From Pseudomonadota bacterium (GTDB taxonomy: Bacteria; Pseudomonadota; Gammaproteobacteria; Xanthomonadales; Xanthomonadaceae), in assembly GCA_023419315.1 (NCBI GenBank), contig JAEZYE010000009.1, positions 62,001 through 126,000 of the forward strand: a DNA stretch of 64,000 nucleotides, in the 5' to 3' direction. Positions 18,164 through 25,273 of this stretch are shown here, piece after piece; position 1 is the first letter of the stretch; every line of letters begins with the position of its first letter. The notes below the pieces were generated by a model. That model ran no database searches. It had not been told where the DNA came from and saw nothing but the letters and a program-made list of their open reading frames with translations. Both the position numbers and the translations under genes were made by a program.

Positions 18164-18784
18164 ATGACGCCGCCGCGCATCCGCCACGTGCTGTTCGATT
18201 TCGACGGCGTGCTGGCGCACTACGACCACGAGTTGCGCATCGGGCACCTGGCGCGCCATTGCAGCGCGGCACACGAGCGCGTACGCGAAGTGCTGTTCAC
18301 GTCCGGGCTGGAAACCGAATACGACGGCGGCGCCATCAGCACCGACGCCTATCTGGCCCGCCTCGGCGAGGGGCTTGCACATGGAATCGATGTCGAGGCC
18401 TGGCTCGGCTCGCGCCTGGCGGGAAGCCGCGCGGACGAGGCGACACTCGCGCAGATCCTGGCCTTGGATCCGGCGCTTGCGCTCGGCGTGCTGACCAACA
18501 ACGGGCGGCTGATGGCGCAGGCGATTCCGCGCATCGTCGCGCCCCTGTATCCGCGCCTGGAAGGCCGCGTGCTGTGCAGTGGCGCATTGTGCGTGCGCAA
18601 GCCGGATCCGCGCGTGTTCCGGCTGGCGCTGGATCAGCTGGGCTGGAACGCGGGCGAAACGCTGTTCGTCGATGACGTCTTCGCCAACGTGCAGGGCGCG
18701 CGCAGCATCGGCCTGCATGCCGATACCGTGAACGATGCACGCTCACTGCGCCGCGTATTGAAGCGGTTTGGCCTCGCCGCCTGA
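18164..18784 (+). CDS. HAD-superfamily hydrolase
   Basis: A 206-residue HAD phosphatase-type protein. Motif I is FDFDGVL (nucleophile and general acid Asp), motif II is LTNNGRL, motif III is the Lys in RKPDPRVFRLAL, and motif IV is FVDDVFANVQGA. The cap between motifs I and II is small and helical, as in subfamily IA. It starts 6 bases after the hemL stop and is likely co-transcribed. Substrate is unknown. Confidence 0.87.
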   Translation: MTPPRIRHVLFDFDGVLAHYDHELRIGHLARHCSAAHERVREVLFTSGLETEYDGGAISTDAYLARLGEGLAHGIDVEAWLGSRLAGSRADEATLAQILALDPALALGVLTNNGRLMAQAIPRIVAPLYPRLEGRVLCSGALCVRKPDPRVFRLALDQLGWNAGETLFVDDVFANVQGARSIGLHADTVNDARSLRRVLKRFGLAA

Positions 18785-18798
18785 CGGCGGCGCGGCGG

Positions 18799-20037
18799 CT
18801 ACTTCCCGGCGAACGTGCGCAGCGCCAGTTGCAGGCGCGACATGCCTTCGGCCAGTTCGGCGTCACTGATGTTCAGCGGCGGCACGAACCGCAGCACATC
18901 CGGGCCGGCCTGGAGAATCAGCAGGCCATTGGCGGCCGCCAGATCCAGGATGGCGCCGGCGCGACCGGCGTAATCCGGCCCGAGCACCGCGCCCAGCATC
19001 AACCCGCGTCCACGCAGCTGCGCGAACAGGCCGATTTCGGCGTTGATTTTTTCGAGCGCGGCACTCAATGCGGCCGATTGCCGCGACACGTTGCTGGCGA
19101 TCTGCGGCGAAGCCAGCTTGCGCAACGATGCGCGTGCGACTGCGGCGGCCAGCGGATTGCCGCCAAAAGTGGTGCCGTGCGCGCCGAACTGCATGACCTC
19201 GGCCACCTTCGGGCCGGCCAGCATCGCGCCGATGGGAAAACCGCCGCCCAGCGCCTTCGCCAGCGTGACGATGTCTGGCGTCACGCCGTCCTGCCAATGC
19301 GCAAACAACGTGCCGGTGCGTCCCATCCCGGACTGGATTTCATCCAGCACCAGCAACGCGCCGTGGTGATCGCACAGTTCGCGCACGGCGCTCAGGAATC
19401 CCGGCGCGGCCGGCGTCACGCCGCCTTCGCCCTGCACCGGCTCGACCATCACCCCCGCCACATCGCCGGACGCCATCGCGATTTCCAGCTGCGTGAGATC
19501 GTTGAAATCCACATAGCGGAAGCCGCCGGGCAAGGGCTCGTAGCCTTCCTGGTATTTCGGCTGGGCGGTTGCCGTGACGGCCGCCAGCGTGCGCCCGTGG
19601 AAGCTGCCGCGGAACGTCACGATGACGCGTTTGTCCGGTGCGCGTCCCTGGGAACAGGCCCATTTGCGCACCAGTTTGATCGCTGCTTCGTTGGCCTCGG
19701 CGCCGGAATTGCACAGGAACACGCGACTGGCGAAACGCGAGGCGGTGACCAGTTCTTCGGCCAGGCGCAGCGGCGGTTCGCTGTGGAAGACGTTGCTGGT
19801 GTGCCAAAGCTTGCCGGCCTGTTCAACCAGCGCTGCGACCAGATCCGGGTCGTTGTGGCCCAGTCCGCACACGGCGATGCCGGCGGCCAGGTCGATGTAG
19901 TCCCGACCCTCGCTGTCCCACAGGCGTGCGCCCTGGCCACGCTCCAGGATGACTTCCCGCTGGCGATAGATCGGCAGGTAGAACTGCTTGCCCTTTGCGA
20001 GCAGGTCGGGCACGGGCGTGGCGGGCGTCTGGGTCAT
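18799..20037 (-). CDS. argD: Acetylornithine/succinyldiaminopimelate-type aminotransferase (ArgD family)
   Basis: A class III PLP aminotransferase of 412 residues. It shows YIDLAAGIAVCGLGHNDP, FLCNSGAEANEAAIKLVRKW, SFHGRTLAA, the LVLDEIQSGMGRTG cofactor segment and the PLP lysine in TLAKALGGGFPIGAM. These are the ArgD features; related AstC and GabT-type enzymes cannot be fully excluded. Xanthomonads use an ArgD with an acetylated arginine pathway. The start at 20037 (MTQTP) is preferred over a start 33 bases upstream. It is convergent with the HAD gene. Confidence 0.85.
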   Translation of the reverse strand: MTQTPATPVPDLLAKGKQFYLPIYRQREVILERGQGARLWDSEGRDYIDLAAGIAVCGLGHNDPDLVAALVEQAGKLWHTSNVFHSEPPLRLAEELVTASRFASRVFLCNSGAEANEAAIKLVRKWACSQGRAPDKRVIVTFRGSFHGRTLAAVTATAQPKYQEGYEPLPGGFRYVDFNDLTQLEIAMASGDVAGVMVEPVQGEGGVTPAAPGFLSAVRELCDHHGALLVLDEIQSGMGRTGTLFAHWQDGVTPDIVTLAKALGGGFPIGAMLAGPKVAEVMQFGAHGTTFGGNPLAAAVARASLRKLASPQIASNVSRQSAALSAALEKINAEIGLFAQLRGRGLMLGAVLGPDYAGRAGAILDLAAANGLLILQAGPDVLRFVPPLNISDAELAEGMSRLQLALRTFAGK

Positions 20038-20129
20038 GGCGGCGGTCGGACGGCGGAACAGGCCGCGCATTGTCGCCGATTCCGGGCCGGCGGACCCGAC
20101 TGCGGAAGCGGCTGTCTTTTATCGGCAAC

Positions 20130-20157
20130 GGCGTCCGACGGCGGGCCGCCGGACGCC
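20130..20157. repeat. Inverted repeat (8-bp stem) upstream of argD
   Basis: GGCGTCCG (20130-20137) and CGGACGCC (20150-20157) form an 8-bp stem around a GC-rich 12-base loop. It lies between the isochorismatase gene and argD on the minus strand. There is no T-tract after it in the direction of transcription, so it is only a possible terminator or mRNA structure. Confidence 0.35.
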
Positions 20158-20170
20158 AGAAAAACCGCGC

Positions 20171-20704
20171 TCAGGCGAACGCGATTTCCTCGGTGGCCAA
20201 TGCCCGGATCCGCGGCCCGAAGCTGGTGATGTCCGGCAACGTCGCGTTGTGGTGATCACGGATCTGCGCGGCGCTGGCATGGCGCTTGTCATGCGTGGTG
20301 TGCGCGTCGGCGGCCAGCGTCACCCGATAGCCGTGCGCAGCGGCGCTGCGCGTGGTGGTGTCCACGCAGAACTCGGTGGCGTATCCGCACAGCACCAGTT
20401 CTTCCACACCGAGGAACGACAGCACTTCCTCCAGGCCGGTGCGCAGGAACGCGTCCGGCGTGGTCTTGCGCAGCCGGCGATCCTCGCCTTCCACGTGCAG
20501 CCGGCCGTCGAGCTGCCAGTTCGCAGAACCCGGTTCCATCCCGCCCTCGCGCTCGTGCTGGACGAAGATCACCGGCACGCCGTCGTTGCGGGCCTGCGCG
20601 GTGAGGCGGTTGATGCGTTCGATCACGGCCGCTGCCTCCGCGGGCGGAGGATCCGTGGCGAACAACCCGTGCTGCACATCGATCACGATCAAGGCCAGGC
20701 TCAT
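20171..20704 (-). CDS. Isochorismatase-family cysteine hydrolase
   Basis: A 177-residue cysteine hydrolase. The catalytic triad is visible: Asp9 in ALIVIDVQHGLF, a Lys in the segment after LHVEGEDRRL, and the Cys in LCGYATEFCVDTTTRSAAAHG. The family includes nicotinamidases and ureidoacrylate and phenazine enzymes; the substrate here is unknown. I chose ATG 20704, which has GGGGA just upstream; ATG 20710 is an alternative. It belongs to a run of minus-strand small enzymes. Confidence 0.88.
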   Translation of the reverse strand: MSLALIVIDVQHGLFATDPPPAEAAAVIERINRLTAQARNDGVPVIFVQHEREGGMEPGSANWQLDGRLHVEGEDRRLRKTTPDAFLRTGLEEVLSFLGVEELVLCGYATEFCVDTTTRSAAAHGYRVTLAADAHTTHDKRHASAAQIRDHHNATLPDITSFGPRIRALATEEIAFA

Positions 20705-20815
20705 CTGCATTCCCCATTCATTCGCGTCGTTCGCCAGCTTCCCCGATTCCGCGCGGGGATCCAAGCAGGACTTTCCGCATACGCATCGACACCGTTCAGC
20801 GAATCGGCTGCTGCG

Positions 20816-21238
20816 TCACCAGGCGCCGGTATTGCCCATCGAAGCCCACGGCTCCTGCGGCGGCAATGCGTCGCCTTTCTGCAACAGTTCGATCGAGATC
20901 AGATCCGGCGTGCGCACGAATGCCATGCGGCCATCGCGTGGCGGGCGATTGATGGTGATGCCCATCGATTGCAGGTGCGCGCAGAGGGCGTAGATGTCAT
21001 CCACCTCGAAGGCCAGATGGCCGAAGTTGCGCGCGCTGCCGTAGTCCTCGTCCGAGCCCCAATTGTACGTCAGCTCCACTTCCGCTTCCGGCGTCTCCGG
21101 CGCGGCGAAATAGACCAGGGTGAACTTGCCGGCCTCGCTGTCCATGCGCCGGGTCTGCTTCAGGCCCAGGCCTTCGGTGAAGAATTTGCTCGTCGCATCC
21201 AGATCGTGGACGCGGATCATCGTGTGCAGGTATTTCAT
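20816..21238 (-). CDS. Glyoxalase I-type VOC protein (lactoylglutathione lyase-like)
   Basis: A 140-residue VOC protein close to GloA, which isomerises the methylglyoxal-glutathione hemithioacetal. The N-terminus YLHTMIRVHDLDATSKFFTEGLG carries the first metal His. VELTYNWG carries the first Glu, NFGHLAFEV the second His and LISIELLQ the second Glu, so all four metal ligands are present. It lies 15 bases downstream of the DoxX gene. The C-terminal tail after LLQKGDALPP is longer than in E. coli GloA. Confidence 0.85.
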   Translation of the reverse strand: MKYLHTMIRVHDLDATSKFFTEGLGLKQTRRMDSEAGKFTLVYFAAPETPEAEVELTYNWGSDEDYGSARNFGHLAFEVDDIYALCAHLQSMGITINRPPRDGRMAFVRTPDLISIELLQKGDALPPQEPWASMGNTGAW

Positions 21239-21253
21239 TTCGATCTCGTTGTT

Positions 21254-21658
21254 TCAGGAAAACGTGCGGGACCGTCGCGGCCGGTGCGCCCATGCGAGCC
21301 CCAGCAGGCACGCCAGGATCAGCACGCTGTACTCGACGCCATTGCGGCCGAGCCCGACGACGAACCAGCCCTCGGATGCGTGCACCAGCCAGATGCCACA
21401 GGCGTAGATGACGCTGAAAACCAGCGCAATCGGCGTGACCCAGCGGCCCCATGCCAGTATCGGCGTCGCCATCACTTCGAACAAGGTGATGAACCAGGCG
21501 ATCACGATGCCGAAGGGAATCCCGCGTGATTCGAGGAAGCCGCCGAAGGGCGTCACGCCATCGGCATGCCAGCGCGCGAGGCCGTAGATTAACAGCAATA
21601 CGGCGAGGACGAAACGGATGGCGCCCAAGCCCTGCGATGCCGATGTGGGCGTTGCCAT
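21254..21658 (-). CDS. DoxX-family membrane protein
   Basis: A 134-residue protein with four hydrophobic segments: FVLAVLLLIYGLARW, GIVIAWFITLFEVMATPIL, IALVFSVIYACGIWLV and VLILACLLGLAWA. This layout fits DoxX/DoxX-like proteins. The start at 21658 was chosen because residues encoded further upstream are non-hydrophobic and run through the HIT gene. Short gaps to both neighbours (14 and 15 bases) suggest one transcript. Function is unknown. Confidence 0.75.
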   Translation of the reverse strand: MATPTSASQGLGAIRFVLAVLLLIYGLARWHADGVTPFGGFLESRGIPFGIVIAWFITLFEVMATPILAWGRWVTPIALVFSVIYACGIWLVHASEGWFVVGLGRNGVEYSVLILACLLGLAWAHRPRRSRTFS

Positions 21659-21672
21659 GGAATGCCTCCGGG

Positions 21673-22101
21673 TCAGGATGCGGCTTCGATGCGCGCGCGC
21701 AAGGCGGTCGCCAGTTCGTCCAGTCGCGCGCGTGGCGTCGGCGTCGGGACGCCGTTGCGGTGCAGGCGATAGAGGCCATCGTGCGGGCGGCGCGGCTGCA
21801 GATGCAGATGGACGTGTGGCACTTCCTGTCCCGCGGCATCGCCGTTCGATTGCCACAGCGTCAGCCCGGGTGCGTCATCGGCCTCGCGCAGGGCCCGCGC
21901 AACGCGCACGGCCATCGCCATCAACGCACCGGCTTCGTCCGGTTCGAGATCATGGAGGGTCTGCACATGCCTGCGCGGCACCACCAGCACGTGGCCCGGC
22001 AACGGTTGCCGCAGATCCATGAAGGCAACGACCTGCGCGTCCTCGGCCACCCGGCTGTCCGCGGCACGGCCTTCGATGATGGCGCAGAAGATGCAGTCCA
22101 T
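21673..22101 (-). CDS. HIT-family nucleotide-binding protein
   Basis: A 142-residue histidine-triad protein. It starts with CIFCAIIEGRAADSRV, contains PGHVLVVPRRHVQTLHDL and has the catalytic H-x-H-x-H in VPHVHLHLQPR. HIT proteins hydrolyse nucleoside phosphoramidates and dinucleotides. The start codon overlaps the stop of the upstream SDR gene (TGATG at 22099-22103), so the two are translationally coupled. Confidence 0.93.
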   Translation of the reverse strand: MDCIFCAIIEGRAADSRVAEDAQVVAFMDLRQPLPGHVLVVPRRHVQTLHDLEPDEAGALMAMAVRVARALREADDAPGLTLWQSNGDAAGQEVPHVHLHLQPRRPHDGLYRLHRNGVPTPTPRARLDELATALRARIEAAS

Positions 22102-22925
22102 CAGGCGTCCAGAAACAGATCCGGCAACAGGGATTGGCCCGGGTCGACCGCATAGTCGTCGAAATCGCTCACGCCGGATTCGCGCAACACAGCTTCATCG
22201 ATCAGGAACTGGCCGTAAAACGCCTGTGCCGGCCGCGTGAGCACGGCGTGCGCAGCGTCCGCCACGATCGTCGGCTTCCGGCAGCGCGGTATTTCCACGC
22301 CCGGGATCATGTTGAGCGCGTCGGTGGCGATGATGGTGCGCGGCCACAGCGCATTGACGGCGATGCCCTGGGGCCCGAACTCGGCGGCGAGGCCCAGTGT
22401 CACGAAACTCATGCCCATCTTTGCCAGCGTGTAGCCGGTATGCGGCGCCCACCATTTCGGATCGAGCGAGGGCGGCGGCGCCAGCGTCAGGATGTGCGGA
22501 TTGGCGGCCTGCTTCAGATAGGGCAGACAGGCCTGCGCACACAGGAAACTGCCGCGCGCGTTGACCTGCTGCATCAGGTCGAACCGCTTCATCGGCGTGT
22601 CGAGCGTGCCGGCCAGCCAGATCGCGCTGGCGTTGTTGACGAGGATGTCGATGCCGCCGAACGCGTCCGCCGTGGCCGCCATCGCCGCGCGCACTTCATC
22701 TTCTTCCCGGATGTCGCACTTCAACGCGAGTCCCTGCCCACCGGCTTCCGTGACGGCCTGGGCGGCGCTGTGGATCGTGCCCGGCAGCTTTGGATTGGGT
22801 ACCGAGGATTTGGCGGCGATGGCGACATTGGCGCCATCACGCGCGGCACGCAGCGCGATGGCGAGACCGATGCCGCGCGAGGCGCCGGTGATGAAAAGGG
22901 TCTTGCCCTGCAGACTGGCCATCAT
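22101..22925 (-). CDS. SDR-family oxidoreductase (HSDL2-like)
   Basis: A 274-residue short-chain dehydrogenase. The cofactor motif is TGASRGIGLAIALRAARDGANV, followed by DILVNNAS and the catalytic Y-x3-K in GYTLAKMGMS. The segments AIWLAGTLDTPMKRFDLMQQVN and LTLAPPPSLDPKWW are typical of the hydroxysteroid dehydrogenase-like 2 branch, whose bacterial substrates are uncertain. Start at ATG 22925 or 22922 (MMAS); the open frame to 22964 adds unconserved residues. It is coupled to the HIT gene. Confidence 0.9.
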   Translation of the reverse strand: MMASLQGKTLFITGASRGIGLAIALRAARDGANVAIAAKSSVPNPKLPGTIHSAAQAVTEAGGQGLALKCDIREEDEVRAAMAATADAFGGIDILVNNASAIWLAGTLDTPMKRFDLMQQVNARGSFLCAQACLPYLKQAANPHILTLAPPPSLDPKWWAPHTGYTLAKMGMSFVTLGLAAEFGPQGIAVNALWPRTIIATDALNMIPGVEIPRCRKPTIVADAAHAVLTRPAQAFYGQFLIDEAVLRESGVSDFDDYAVDPGQSLLPDLFLDA

Positions 22926-23040
22926 TGGTTCCGGACATGCTGAAGGCCCCGATGATAGGCCCATCCGGCGTCCGGTCGCTCAATGGTGCGGAACAGCCGC
23001 AGCATTCCGGCAGGGAAACTGGAAGCGCGACCCGCCCGGC

Positions 23041-24006
23041 TCAGAACACGTAGAGATTGCGCAACACCCATTGATCGCCGGCTGCGCGGTTCCGCGCCAT
23101 GGTTTCGACGTAATAGTTCGTCACGATGCGGTGCGGATGCCGGCGCCATTGCACGCCCGGCCCGACCCCGAGGATGCGCTCCTTCGAATCCGGCTGCGCC
23201 TGCCCGTTGATGCGGTCCGCACTGATCTGGGCCAGGTGGTACATGCCCATGCCGACACGCCACCGGGGCGCCGTCGCGTACGACACGCTGAGGTTGTAGT
23301 GGAGTGCCTGGCCCGGCTGGAGATTGTCGACGGGCTCGGGAAACCGGGCCGCCACACGGGATTCGGGATCGTCACTCGTGCCGTTCCACAGGTACATCAG
23401 CCGGCCACTCAACTCCCAGGCCTCGTCGGGCCGCAGCGTGAACGCGTAATACGGCTGCACGCTGAAGTAATCGGCACCGAGGTTGAGCGGTGCACCCGCA
23501 CGATATTCACCCCACGGCAGTGATACCGCCATCGCGAGGCGTGACGAGAACGGCTTGTCCAGCCAGGTCTTCCTGTTCCATTGCAGGTACACGCCAATGC
23601 TCGGATTTCCGATCCCGCTGTCGGCAAGCGCCGCACCTCCCAGCTGCAGATCCATGTCCAGCACGGGAACAATCACTTCGACGCCCGGGTTTCCGGACAT
23701 CCATTCCTTTCGGCTGGTGTAGGCGTAGTGCAGCCGGTGCACCCACAGCGTGCGGTCGTAGTCGATATCGCGCCGGTGGCCATCCGCATCAAACGTTCGA
23801 TCGGCGTCGAAGCGGCTGGCGCTCCATTGAAGCAGCGTGCCGACTCCACCGCCGCCGTCTTCAAAACTGGTCGCGCCCAGATTCACGCCGGGCAGCGTCA
23901 GATCAAGCGCAGCCGCCGTGGTGCAGCCGCACCCCAGCGCGAACAACAAAGCGACGCGCTGCCAGCGGTGATTGCAGCGGAATCGAATCCGGACAGACGC
24001 CGCCAT
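23041..24006 (-). CDS. SphA/MetA-deg family outer-membrane protein
   Basis: A 321-residue exported protein. A signal peptide (VALLFALGCGCTTAAA) precedes the mature LDLTLPGVNLGATSFEDGG. The rest is beta-rich with alternating aromatic strands (WVHRLHYAYTSRKEWM, ADYFSVQPYYAFTL, ALHYNLSVSYA) and ends in F (VLRNLYVF), as outer-membrane barrels do. It matches the 'SphA / MetA pathway of phenol degradation' group of putative channels. I used ATG 24006 for the signal peptide; in-frame ATGs at 24051, 24078 and 24081 are alternatives. A truncated MFS gene lies directly upstream, suggesting a former transport pair. Confidence 0.72.
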   Translation of the reverse strand: MAASVRIRFRCNHRWQRVALLFALGCGCTTAAALDLTLPGVNLGATSFEDGGGGVGTLLQWSASRFDADRTFDADGHRRDIDYDRTLWVHRLHYAYTSRKEWMSGNPGVEVIVPVLDMDLQLGGAALADSGIGNPSIGVYLQWNRKTWLDKPFSSRLAMAVSLPWGEYRAGAPLNLGADYFSVQPYYAFTLRPDEAWELSGRLMYLWNGTSDDPESRVAARFPEPVDNLQPGQALHYNLSVSYATAPRWRVGMGMYHLAQISADRINGQAQPDSKERILGVGPGVQWRRHPHRIVTNYYVETMARNRAAGDQWVLRNLYVF

Positions 24007-24092
24007 GACGCGCGTCTTTCCGGTTGTTCGTTGCAGAAGCGACAGCGCCATGCGATTCCAACCTGCGATCGCTTTCATCATCAAACGCGCAC

Positions 24093-24605
24093 TCACGCGC
24101 TGCGCTCCGGCAATGCGGGAGGAATCAGGCTTTCCTGGCGCTTTTCCCGGCGCCAGAGCAGCCAACCGCACGCAAACACCACCAGTTGCGTACAGGTCAG
24201 CGCGATGAAGCCGGCCTGGAACCCGACGCCCTGGTTGGCCTGGCCCTGCGCGAAGAAGCCGATGGCCCATCCCATGACGAGCGGCATGAACGCGGAGGCC
24301 AGCGCCCCCGCGCCGTTCACGACGCCAAAGGTGCTGGCGATATGTTCCGGACGCGAGTGGTACTGCACGGTGCTGGGAATGGCCGGGCTCTGCAGTCCCC
24401 AGAAGAAGTTGGCCGCAATCAGGCTGTACGCGGAGGAGTAGGGATCAGCGACGGCGATGGCGACCAGCACCGAAAGCGTGACGCCCAGGCTGCCGAACAC
24501 GAAGATCAGCGGAACGCGTTCGCGCGGAATGCGATCAATCACAACGCCGCCGATCAACACGGCAAGCACGGTCGCGTACTGGGGCAGAGAAGCAAGCCAA
24601 CCCAT
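24093..24605 (-). pseudogene. MFS transporter, N-terminal half missing
   Basis: The 170 residues visible are the C-terminal half of a major facilitator permease: IKEMGWLASLPQYATVLAVL, the loop GGVVIDRIPRERV between segments, then WGLQSPAIPSTVQYH and GALASAFMPLVMGWAIG. A full MFS protein has about 420 residues and 12 helices; here about 5-6 remain. The frame extends upstream a further 24 codons (to RFSIKEMG and a few more) before a TGA near 24680, and no N-terminal half appears in any frame of the next 670 bases. A deletion is the simplest reading, and the remnant is unlikely to transport anything. Confidence 0.7.
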
Positions 24606-25273
24606 TTCCTTGATCGAGAAGCGAGGTATATGCCGATTTCCTTTCCACCCACCTTGGCGCCATACGGAAAATCAGCTCGCACCTGCGATGTACTGCAGAC
24701 TTTTTCCCAGTTCATTGCTTCGCCCCTTTAGTTTCATGAGAGAAACTTGGTATCGACATGGAAACTTCGGGAAGCAGGTAAGCAGCGGCTCTTCGGGAGC
24801 GTCAATACGACACCCGCTTACCGACAAAAATGCTCAAACACCGGAAATTTCCAGCGGTCGCGCGCAAGGCTTGTTTCCTTGGAATATCAATTCTTTCCGG
24901 TGCAATCGGGCTTGCGTCGCAGCGGTGCGCGTGCAATCGGATATTGCGGCGCGGCACGCGTCGCACTGCCTCATGCGGGCTGACGTACGCTCTTGGCCCG
25001 CGTTTCAATGCGACGGATCGGTCGCATGTCCGGCCTCGTCGCGAACGCATTCGCAGGATTCGCCCGGGTGTCCGATGCGTGCAGCCGGGTCAGGCGCGCG
25101 CGGCGCATGACGAGCGACAGGCGTGGCGCCCGCCTGGCTGCCGGAAGGCCGGCCGCGTCGCATGCACCTGTCGACCGCACCCCCGACCGGTCCGCTCAAG
25201 CACGTTTGAGGTTGGCGGTCCAGCCTCTTCCGAGGGGATGTCAGTCACGACGGCCCGCCTATAATCGGCCCCG
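24606..25273. other. 668-bp region without a recognisable gene
   Basis: This stretch lies between the truncated MFS gene and the DedA gene. Bases 24640-24900 are AT-richer than the surroundings, with runs such as CTTTAGTTTCATGAGAG. Open frames of 60-140 codons exist on both strands but show no domain, signal peptide or good start. It may hold the promoter of the DedA-PAP2 gene at its right end and decayed DNA from the MFS deletion at its left. I recognise nothing else in it. Confidence 0.5.

Noticed and set aside
16832..18718. A 628-codon antisense frame across hemL and the HAD gene
   Set aside because: Shadow of hemL and the HAD gene; both sense proteins are unmistakable.
24606..25273. The missing N-terminal half of the MFS permease in another frame
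   Set aside because: I translated the nearest part upstream of the fragment and compared the other open frames; none looks like MFS helices.
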